Positions 24,401-36,400 of a stretch of DNA of 64,000 nt are shown piece by piece. The DNA lies in assembly GCA_964019415.1 (NCBI GenBank), contig OZ025882.1, positions 3,764,427 through 3,828,426 on the forward strand, in the 5' to 3' direction. Position 1 is the stretch's first letter; each line of letters begins with the position of its first letter. The DNA comes from Ianthella basta. Lineage: Eukaryota > Porifera > Demospongiae > Verongiida > Ianthellidae. The notes below the pieces were generated by a model that worked only from the letters and a program-made list of their open reading frames with translations, was not told the origin of the DNA and made no database searches. The position numbers and the translations under genes are program-made.

Positions 24401-27400
24401 TTGATATGTTTAAGAATACAACACCAACATAGTCGCCATTGTCCAATGATTTGTACCAGGAGTCTGTGAGCCTGAGCAGAAGGGATTGTGTGGAATGACC
24501 TTGTCTAAAACCCGGTTGTAGTGTGATAGTAAGTTGTTGTGTTCCAGGTGAGCTTTGAGTAGATTAGCAACGTATATTTCCATAACTTTACTGGCAGCAA
24601 AGAGGATCAAGATAGGTCGATAGTTTGCACAGATATCAGTGGGACCAGCTTTGTGCAACAGATGAACAATAGCTGATTTCCACGATGATGGAAATTGTTC
24701 CTGTAAAATAGCACTGTTAATAATGGAGGACAAGGGCAGACATAGGTGCTCAGGAGCAGCTTTCAGGACGATAGGACTGACAGTGGCACAACCTGTAGAT
24801 CGCTTAAGTTCCAGATGCCGAATGAGAGACGCACACTGCTGTGACGACACAAAGGGGATGACTAGATCACTTGTAGATACAGATGGAGCTAACTGAGATG
24901 CAGTACATTGTGGAGGCATTGCAGTAGCCTCATACCCAGTTCCTATTTTCATTCCAACTTCTGCTCGGGAGGGAAATAGGGCCTGGCAACATTGGGGGGT
25001 CCAAGCCGTTGACTTCCGCCTCATGATTTCATGCAGCACCAATCAGATTGCAGAATCATGCATGTGACTTAAACACTGGCAGTACGTAGCTAGAATAATT
25101 GAATCCTAGAAGGGATCAGCTCACCTTGTTTGCTGAGAGTCGCTGAAAAGTTGTAGATGGCAATAACGGAAAGTGCTCTTCACAGTTGCTGGTCGCAGGT
25201 GCAAAATCGTCAAACGGTCGCATATCTGTCTGGCCTTGCTGCAAAGGATGACAATATCTCCGAGTTTGCTTGCAGGAAGGGCATCGGCATCTTCCGTGTA
25301 GTTTGATGGCTGTTATTGAGGTAGCCCAGCATGAACAGTTGACTCTTAGGTGTGCCAGTGAAGATATCTTTTCCACCGAAGAAAGTGCACACAACTTCTC
25401 CCTGTTGCCAAATCAAGGTGGGACCTCCGTGCTGATCTACAGCTGTACATGATCGGCTTCCAAAGCTTTGTCTTTGGCACAGTTTAGGAGTTGTGTCGCA
25501 GTATTACTTCTGAATTGGTCCAAAATCGCGTGAATTATCACGTCACGGATGTCGACAGCATTGACCCCCAATGTTGTCAGGCCCTATTTCCCTCCTGAGC
25601 GGAAATTGGAATGGAAATAGGGACTGGGTACGAGGCTAGCGTTGCAGAGGCTAGACTATTTTTACAAACCTGGATGAAATGATTGTTCAAGTCACCGGCT
25701 GATGGCATCATGGATGTATCGATACGATGGAGACTTCCATTTTTCATGAGGATACTGAGAGCTGACCAGATTCCAGAGGCTTTGCTTTACACCGTTTTCT
25801 TCTTGAACAGGAAGAATTTTTGTTTGTGGGGAGGTGATGAGCACAGATTTTCGAAGTTGTCTCAACCTCAGCGCATTGATGACCCTCCCAATTCCTGTAT
25901 GTTGAAAATGGCTCTAAAAATCGGAGTGGAAACTTTTCACAAAGGTATGTACCCAACAAGACTGTGCCCATTTATGCAAACCCACTGGATAAAGAGCGCT
26001 GCTATGTCGAGTTCTGGATTTTTGGGGCACCGAAGGCGTCCCTATTTTGTTTTCACTTTTAGGTATTCGTATGGCTTTATGTTCGTATATAGCACTGACT
26101 GCCATGTACAAATACATGTACAGCCAACATCATACGCTATACACCTATAATGTCACGTGCCCAAATATTATAATATTATATACAACCACCACATGCTACC
26201 ATCCCATGGCACCACTTCCATGGCACCACTACCACCACCATGCCCACCACACAGTGCAAGTTGTAATCTGCGCATGCAGTATATGTGCAAGTGCTATACT
26301 AAGAACAAGGCCACCAGTGCAAGTTGCCGAGGGTAACCACCCCAAGTGCAAGTAGAGTGTTTGTGCTAGTTGATGAAAGGAAAAACACTACCAGTGCAAG
26401 TTGCTGAAGGTGAGAGGGGACTGGGCACCAGCATCGATTGGCATGCAGTGGATGAATGGTGGAACGTGGAATGCAAGTACAGTGTTGGTGCTAGTCAAAC
26501 GGCACAAGTTGGAGCAGGATGCAGCAACAGGTATGCAACTTGCACTTGGGCAGAACATGGTTCACATAGTGCCCAGTTGCGCGCACTTGCGCGCTAGCTT
26601 GCCTTTGGCAGGATTGTGTACAAATAACCCTATCACCATTTGTCTCACCAATGTGAATGTGGAAGTCGGTGGTGATGGAGCACTTATAAGAAAGGTGGTG
26701 GATGTGCCAGGGGTTAGTGAAGAAATGCAAGGTGCACACACACTGGAACTGTGTGTGGTGTCAATAGCTATAACTATGCATGTGATATGCAACCATAGCT
26801 AAAGTCTATGGTGCAATGCACACTACAGAAAGCTGCAGTGTACTGGCACATACACAATGAGCTGGGAGTTTACACTCCTCCTCCAGGCACAAAGTAACAA
26901 TTACATTCTCATTCAGAATGTGATATAGATCAAAAAGCAGTTAGCAAACATTTGACAGTTTGGTAGGGGTGCTTTCACTGGATGACTGGCTGCTCTGGAG
27001 ACTTGAAACTCTTGCAAACCCAACAGTCAAGTGTATCTTGATTTATCTTTCAGGCCAACAACAATGCTGTACCCCCAACTATCTGATTTACTGAACATAC
27101 ATGGGGAAATTGTTAGCAAGTAGTTCGAGTTCAGGGGCGCCCTGGCGCCCCACGAGTTTTTTTAACTCGAAATACGTGTTACATTTCCAAGCTACCAAAG
27201 GATGCCTTTACTAAGGACATCTTCTATGTCAGACCTGCAAGAAATCCTGCAGATAAGCATTTTCCTTGGTTCACAACTACACCAACTCGGAAGAATGAGC
27301 TCATTAGAATGGTTCCAAAGATGTGCAAGGAGGGAGGCATTACAGGAAATAAACCAACCACAGCCTTAGAGTTACTGGTGCCACACAGATGCTTCAGGCC

Positions 27401-30400
27401 AATGTACAAGAGAAGATGATACAGGAGTGCACAGGCCGTAGAAGCACAGACACTCTACGGCTTTATGAGAGGACAACAAGAAGAACAGCACAAGGCTGTC
27501 ACAAAAGTCCTTGGTTCAAATATGGAAGTATCCTACACGTCTGACCTCCAGCAGCACAAGGCAGTGCAAGAAGAGGTGTCGCTGATGCCTCAACCCATGC
27601 CGCAACCAACTGCACCCATGCTGAATATGACTGGGTGCACAGTGAACATAAGCTTTAATCCAGCTCCACTTCCACCACCACTTCCACCAGAGATATCACC
27701 TGAAGAACTGGATCAGCTCTTGAAAGACATCTTTAACTTTTGACTCCTGTAGTGTGTTATTTACCTGTATCTCTGCTGCTGCTCTGATACCTTGCTGATT
27801 GCATTTTCACTGGTGACATGTAGATAACCTTTGACCTGGTTGATACTGTGGATATCAACTGGTTTCAACTGGTTGATATCCACAATATCAACTCACTAGC
27901 CCTGGGCTCTTAACCTGATATGATAAGAGAAAACTCAGTGTGCGGTGGCCATAGCAATGGGAGATATGAGTCAAACAGTCAATCCTGTGTAGAGTTAGGA
28001 GCTGCTCTGCTACACTCATGCGAGCGCCTTGCAGCACATGAAACAATGCAACAAATCCATGTTGCTGCTGCCATAACACTTGAACATCAGTCAGTGAACA
28101 GTGCTTCCATGCTCACAAAGAGCAACCTTGTCATTGGCGTGATGCTTCGTCACAAGTGGCACAACCAGAGACTACCCAAGCAAGCATCACTTGGGTCATG
28201 AATGAGCTCACGCATGTGTTCTACTTGCAAATGACTGAAGGATACATCGGGGACATCAATGCATGTCAGAGTGACAACTAAAGGTCAAGAGGTGATAGTT
28301 ATATCAATAGGTGACAACTATCACCTACGTTTTCGACCAGTGATTTTTACTTATCATTAGGTGACACTAGTTTTCACTGGGTGATAACTAACAGCCCATT
28401 TACACTAGTGGAACAGTTTCGTAACTGGTTATGAGAATGGTTCTATGAATTGGTTCAGCCCCCGTTTACACTAGTTACAGCAAAACAGGTTCGAGTAGTG
28501 CAAATGAAATGCGGAAAACAAACATAGTAGTCTCCAACAGACGATTTCCATTGCATAGGCGTCGAATTTCTGAACGAGCAAAGTTATCGGTATTTGCCGC
28601 CTGAGCAGCCTTCTCCCATACGCATTTTGATCGAAAGAAGCACTTCTGCATCACTCCAGACACCAGCCATTGCTTTTACCTGCTTAGAGCACGATGCAGG
28701 TCGCCACTGAAGATTTGGAACTACTTAAGCTTCTCTGTGCTCACCAACTACCCAGTTACATGCGAGACAAGTGGCATGAACAGTCACTTACGAGCGGTAT
28801 CATTTTCACTAGTGAATGGAACAGTTCTGGACCGGTTTGGACCACCTATCCAAGGTGGTACCATTCCGCCTGGAACGGTTTGCTTTAGAACTGTTCCGCG
28901 CTTGTTTACATTACAGTAAGAACTGTTCTGGAACCATTCCTGAACTGTTCCACCACGTAGTGTAAATGGGCTGTAATTTATTGCCAGGTATTAACTACTT
29001 TAGCATACATTAGATTCCTTTGATGTTACCCTCAACTAAGATATAGTAGCAAGTATTGATTGGTTAGATTTTAGGTGCAGCTGTATATGTATGTACTTGT
29101 GTTGTGGTGTGTAAGGAGTGCCTAATTTGTGCAGTCATCCTTTTCATTGCTTTATGCTTCCTCGCCCTTTGCAGACTATATCTGAATGCATGTCAGTTCT
29201 GCACATCATGTGTAGTGTGAATGAGGCAATGCTGCACTCAGTTATTCAAGTTATCAAACAGCTACTCCATCGCACTCTAAAAGACAGCAGCAAGAGAAGA
29301 GCTTATTTGAGTGTCCTAGAATTTCTATTAATCCATGGTAAGAGCTGGCACTGTCTATTTCGTTAACCCATCCTTCTCCTATCCACCCAGGACAGAAGAA
29401 GAAGGATGCCTGTAGGCCAGTAGACTAGCTATTGGTAGTAGCTATCGCCAAATGAATAGGTCAACAAGTAGCACTACCAGTAAGTAGCTACTCTGCAACC
29501 TAGGTGAATAGGCTCTCTGTTGCTGTTGAAACACGAATGACGACAACGAGTTCATGGGGAACGAACAAGGGAACAACAACTTCAATAAAGCCACTTAGCA
29601 AACACTCAACTCACTACAACATGTGCGCGCGCACACACTGAACATGTGTACAACATGAGGTAAGTAAACAACAAGTATTTTGAGTTAGACTCGTGGGGCA
29701 CCGGGGTGCCCTTGAACGCGAACTAATTGCTAGCAACTTCCCCGTGTATGTTCAATAGTTCAGATAGTTGGGGATGCTGCATTGCTGATGACCTGAAAGA
29801 TGCATCACAATGTCATAGACTGTTGGGGTTGCAACAGTTTCAAGTTCCCAGACCAGCAAGTCATCCAGTGAGAAAGCACCCCTACCAAACTGTCAAAATG
29901 CTTCGGCATTGCTGATGCATTTTGATCTGAATAACATTCTGAATGAGGATGTACATGTTGCTTTGTGCCTGGAGGAGGAGTGTGTTGGCTAAAAAGGCTA
30001 CCCTAAGTGGTAATGCCATGATTCAAATGTCTCTCATAGGCCAACTAAGATATAGCAGCAAGTATTGATTGGTTAGATTTTAGGTGCAGCTGTATATGTA
30101 CGTACTTGTGTTGTGGTGTGTAAGGAGTGCCTAATTGTTGTTCAACCTCAGTTGTATTTGGGGTTGTACCTCGCAGTAGAATAGTTAGGCAAGCTTTCTA
30201 CTACAATACTATTACTTAAACATGTTCTAGAAATACCTTTCGTTCTTTGGATACATTGCAAAATGCGAAAAAGATGATTTTGAGCCTTTCAAACAGAGTG
30301 TCAAGCGCGGCCATTTTACAATGTCCGTCCGTGATAATTGGAGCTGTATCTCGCAGAAGAGTCTTTCGTTAGGCTTTTTACGAATATCACTGTATCGACA

Positions 30401-33400
30401 CATGTTCATGAACACATTTCGTTCAATTGATAGACGACAAAACGCCATTAGAGATGATTTTAAGCTTAGTAATAAAGAACGGCATGAGCGCCGCCATTTG
30501 GAATGACAGATATATACAGAGACACACACACATTTAATTAATAAAGCAGCCATGCAACAAAGTCAGTAATAGTCAATTATGTCATCAATAATAGGTTATG
30601 TCAGTTAGCCCATCACCTGGGCATCGACATACATCAGATGAAAATCAGTGAGGAAGCAGGCTGTGGGCCTTGTTCTAGTGCCCCTGATCACTCCAATTGA
30701 TGATTGTAGCAAAGAAAATGAGATCTTGCACCGGATCAGGAACAGCATCTTCTGGAATGCGATTTTCTTCTTTTCGGCCAAGATGTCTGTAAGACACTTG
30801 AAAAAGATAGTACACTCCTTGGCCATTCCTCCTGTTGAGGCAAAAGACCAACTGTGTAAAAGAGGCCATCTCCACATCATGCATCTTTTGCCCGTAGCAT
30901 CTCTTCTTGTCATTCTCATGAAGCTTGTAGATTGTGGCTAGCTCTTTCTGTTGGTAGGACGGGGCGATTGGGTAAAATACCCTTATATCAAAGAAGGCCT
31001 TCTGTCCCTTCGACCAGAAATTGCTGGCTTGGATGTCAAATCTGGCGTCATCGTCACAGTTCGCTGAGCGGTGGCTGAATTGTTTATGATCAAGGGCTTG
31101 AAGAGATGGTTCAACAGACACACCTGTGCAGGCTTCAGATAGAAGGGCAGCAGTTAAGTCCCGGACCTCGTTGTGCCTAAGGGTAGGCAACCCTCCTTTA
31201 TGACACATCATAGCATGGTCCACTGATTGCGCCTTTCCACAAGCACACTTCGTGCTCAAAGAGGGCAGTTGCCAGCCATACCGTAGGCTTAAGCATCTCT
31301 TAATGAGCCTTTGTTACAGCAGAAACCATGTTCCTCCACAGGCAATGCAGACAGCCAGGCCAAGGCTCCCTGCTTGCATGCACAATCAATCAGTCTGCGT
31401 GTAGGTGGATCGAGGGACTCATGGACCTCCTCAAACTCACTCTCCTGTCTAGCCTTCCTGCGTCCTTTAATGTCCTTGATGGCTGGATTGGGTAGAGTGG
31501 GATCTGATTGGAACACTGTGTGTCAATAGATAATATTCTGTACGAGCTCAGATGTTATTAGCCTCGATGCTTCGTACTCTTAATCGGCAGCAGCGGTAGG
31601 GTCAACAAGACTAAGGCCACCCAACTTGGAGGGAAGAGCAAGCATCTTCCGTTCCATCTGAAAACACGGTGGTCTTCCAGTGATGGCAGGGATGGAGCCC
31701 TCGTGTACCATGTCTTCAATAGGTTGTAGCAGGAAACCGCAATGAGGAACTGTACGGCGCAGATAGCTCCATTTGCCCTTTGTCCCGTGAACAAAGGCAG
31801 CATAGGTGGCATGAGTCTGAGTACCAGCCACGGATGCAAGCTTGCTGGTTTCCTCTTTCCACTCCTCAACCTTGTGACTTACAAAGTCATCAATGAAGGA
31901 GGGTGAGCCAATGGCAGCTCCCAGGTATCTCTTCCTTTCTGAAGTGACAGTGATGCCGGAGTCTCCAAACACAGCTTGGGCAGCATCTTCATCCTCAGGA
32001 TGTACTACTAGGCATGTTTAAATGCCTTCGGAAAGTATCCAAAGAGGGCTCCCAGTTTGATAAGGGCATCCCACCATTGTTTAAGTGCCTGGATCGATCC
32101 AGCACCTGAAGCATCATCTGCAAACCATACCTGGAAGATGTGTTGGCATATGTTGCTTAGTTCCAGCATCAATGGAACAACTGAGAGGGCAAACATGGCC
32201 ATCCCTAGACAGAAATATACATACACTAGCAGGGCGCCCGCCTTCGGTGGGCTTCTGCTTCAACGAGTGCAGTTCTTGAAGTCTGTCAGTCAGCAGAATG
32301 ACAGTCAGGGCATACATGACCATCTCCAATGGGTCTCCCTGGGTGAAGCCTTCACTTGACAACCCTTCTCCTGCCCCTGACACAAACATCCAATTTGGGG
32401 ACTGGTAGGTGTTGTTTAGGACTGTTTCTAGTGCAGAACCAATGAACTTCCTGTTGTGAAGGACTGCTTTTCTGTTTAGGTTATTGAAAGCATTTGCCGC
32501 ATTGACAAGTAGAATCCCTTCAGTGACTTCATTGTAGAAACTTTCACGCATATGCATGGACAGCTGCTTCACACACTGCCTCCAGGCTGGCACAAACTTG
32601 CAAGAATCCAGCAGCCTTCATGACATCCAGTCTGACAATCCTCATTACAGCCTTGCCAGTTATACGTCTGAGCACTTCTCCAACACTAATGGGTCTCACC
32701 CTTGGGCATTTGTTGAGAGGAATGAGGTGACAGGCAACCAGGGTGGAGATGGCCTGCAGGTCCACAGCCTTGGTGCAGATGCATCAGACAATGGCAGCAA
32801 TGGCTGAACACAAATCGTGATGCCTGCTTGAATGCAGTGCACATGCACCAAGCATGGGCTTCTAATCCCGTTAAGCCAGCCGATCCATTACATACACATG
32901 GAACTTGTTGTGTCAATGAACTATCCAGAGCTTCAAACAGAATGGGATCAGTGGGAAGAGAGTTTTGACAGCTGCTGCTCATCGGAGATTCAGGATATGG
33001 ATCCTTACCAACTGGATGCAGCTCCTGGAGGACCACGAACTGTGCGAGGGCTCTCTTCTATTGGGTTCAGTGGAGGAGGGAATTGGGTCATCCATTTTCA
33101 AGACTCCTTCATCAGCCTTCCTGAACAGATACTGCAAGGCAGACTTGGTTTTGCCTAGCATCATCATCTTCCTGAAGGTACGGGAAATCTGCTCACTATC
33201 AATTGGTAGGCAAGACCCATCAATTCTTGCCTGCAAACACTTGCACTCCTTGTACAACTCCTCAATCTCCCCATTCCTCCATATTTCAAGTCATCTTTGC
33301 AAACAAGCAACATGATCCTTTGCTTTGCTTCTTGGGCTGGGCTTCTGTAGCAAGATCACCTGCATGACCATACAAGCTTTTAAGGTTATGCATTGCAAGG

Positions 33401-36400
33401 TAGATTCATCTGCGTAGGCTTGCAGAAGGCAAGCTAATTCTGAAACAAAATCCCTCCCAACTGTCCCACTTGGGATGAGGAAGATGTTTCTCTTCCAGTG
33501 AACGACCATTTCATCATTAATATGGGAAATCAACTTGGAGAAGGTGTTGCCATCTAGTGACTCCCATGTGAACTTAAGTGCTGATCAAGAGGAGAGCAGT
33601 TCTGGCTAGTAAACGTGTCAATGTTCACAAACAGCGGATCACAAATATTAGGATTAGGATCTGGTTCAGATAAGTCTGCGGTGTCAGATGAAAAAGGTGA
33701 AGGAGCATTGTGACACTTGTCAAGGTGACCAGGTAGACAGCTGATGCTGCCGATTCCATTTCAGGTACAGACGCAGTTAGTACAGGTGCTGGATCTGTTA
33801 CATTGACAGCAACTCATTTTTTTAATCTATGCTACGGGTACAGAAAACTAGATAGAAGAGGATGCCTCTGAGGATATACAGATCCATGCAACACTGCCAA
33901 TCGCAATTGTCATTTAATCCACCATTTGTTCCACCCATTTTGGGCTCAGGGTTTGTTGCAATTTACAGTGACATCCTCTTTTTCCTAAACAACTAAACTG
34001 CATCAATGAGTTTGTTCTTCTTGAAAGGTTTCACATGTCTAGCAATGAAGTGCTACTACTCTCCATACATGTTCAATCAGATTGAATCTGCACTATGACA
34101 CTACTGGTGTTGGCAGCCATTTGATACCTTTGTCATGATAGAAATCTTCAGCAACTCAATTAGTATGCTTGGGATCATTGTTTGCATAAAAGAATTTCCG
34201 TGCCACAATACTGTTTCTCAAGATGTTATCCAATTTTGGGTATAAACACGGCATTCATTATGTGTTTGAAAATACATACATTAGTGGTCCTTCTCTTGGA
34301 GATTTTATCCCACACATGTGCCTTGACAGTGTGTTTCATGGCAGGCTTCAGCACTCATTCTTTCCCTATGTGCTGTGGCATCTCAGTTGCAGTGAATTCA
34401 TGTCTGTCCAGATGATGTTATCAAGTGTGTCTTTTGTGTCCAGGCACATCTATGCTGCTTTTGGCATAGTTTATAGCTGGATCATTACACAAAATCTTGT
34501 AGGCACAACTACCCACTTCAGGTGCATTCATGTGTATCTCCGCATGGTGGGCGCACTAATGCTGACAGGAACTTCCTGGATATTAAACTTTGAAGTTCTA
34601 CAGAGGTTACTTTCTTCATTATCTTGCCATATGGCATAGTATGATGTTGATTGTTTCTCCAGTGAAACAGCCGTCTCTGGATGGTGGCATGCAAAGTTCC
34701 TCTCACTTTGGACGCTTAAGTTGACAGAATTTTGGAAACTTCTTACGTTCTTCCCACAAAACGCCAATTTGTTTCCTCAGTTAGGTAGATTGTTGGATAA
34801 TTCAGCATAGATTTTTTTGTTTGATGTATAACAAGATTTCACACTTGGTTTATAGTGTTAACATTTGAAGTGGTGTACATGCAGGCTAAATGTGCTTACC
34901 ATGGTTTGGTAGCTGTAGTACAGTAGTACAATATTATACAGTTTATAGTTTATGTGATTCCTGTAAACTATACTGTTGTTTCTAGTGAAATGCTAGTGTG
35001 TGTAATTAGGTATTGATGTGATAGTGTAGTTTGTTGGGTTACAGTTCTGTTCATGCTGCTAATATCTGTTACCTCACTACAGGAGAAAAAGCATCATTTG
35101 CAGTGGAGCCATTGTTTGTGGAGTTTTTCAAAATCTCTGCTGATGAAGGTTATTTTCGGTAGGTTGTCTGTGCTCTGTGCTCACCTACATATGTAGGATT
35201 AGCAATCAGTGTAATTTGATAGAAATGATTCTTGTGTGTTAATTTTATTTCTGTGCAGCCCATCTTTTGCATTTGATGTATTGGACTGTATGCTTAGACA
35301 CAGGAAAAACATGTCTGAGCCCGTAAACTATTTTGAGAGGTTCTTTCCAAGCCTGTTTAAGGTTGTACTTGCAATATGGAATTAGGTGTCCTATCAGTGT
35401 TTTGAAGTGTCCCTTTACTACCTTCATAATAAATCAGATTTTGGCATGGCATCCATGTTCATTCCTGTGTGAGTTTGCAGATCTTCTTTGCCTCATGGTA
35501 ACAACCAAGTCGGCTTGTGAGGTGAGACTAGAACTTATCAAATAGCATGTTACAATTGTACAATATCTGTTCATTTTTGAAGTTACTTTCATGTCATTTG
35601 ATCGCAGGTATTTCATGCTATTGTTGATCTCCCCTGCACTGCTGCTGTGCTGCAATTGCATGATCTGTCTAAAACAGGTTTGACTGACACCAAGCTTGCC
35701 TTGTGCTGCAATCCACTAAACATTATCTCTGTCTGTGCAACTCATCTGCATTAGGTTCAACGGATAGTGTTGTGTATGGTCCTTGTCTCAATGCCTTGGA
35801 TGAAGTCAGATATGGGATTATCTTTGACTATTTCATGCGAGTTGAAAGTGGCAAGGGAGATACAGTGGACTTGTTAGTCTGCATGTCTCCTGTTGGATAT
35901 GTTTTGTATGCTGTGTCGTCAGATCTTATATCGTGGTGCTATGGGGTATAACGAATACTAGGATGTACATTTATTATTATTACATAATGGCCTCATACAT
36001 CAGAGCCCCCTTAACACCTCTGTCAATGGAATAGTTGTCAATCAAAGTGCTGGTAACGTCTTACGCAGCCTTCAATTGTAATTGAAGTTCTTGGGCTTGC
36101 AGCCATAGCGAAACACCTCACTCACTTGCTCCCTGTGTAAGAGAACCTAAAAATGCACAATGTCAAAACACGATTTGTGAAATTTAAACCACTAAATGCC
36201 TGTTTTTAAGCAAAATTGTGAAATTGTCTCCCGTGAAAATTTTCCTCTATACAGTAAACAAAGCAGAGAACTTATGAGAACATTAACTCATTATCCTCAA
36301 TTGGTCAGCATCACCGTTGTACAGGACTCAGAAGTACTATGGGGCTGAAATGAAGAGACTTAGCCCTGTCCTAGGCTGGGCTTACCACCAGGTCCATATG

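Noticed and set aside
25683-26150. 155-codon plus-strand ORF
   Set aside because: It is antisense to the 5' part of the L2-like LINE and resembles no protein.
29131-29170. Alternative acceptor TTTGTGCAG for AP5Z1 exon 8
   Set aside because: The 38 nt after it are a polypyrimidine tract, and using it would break the phase with exon 7.
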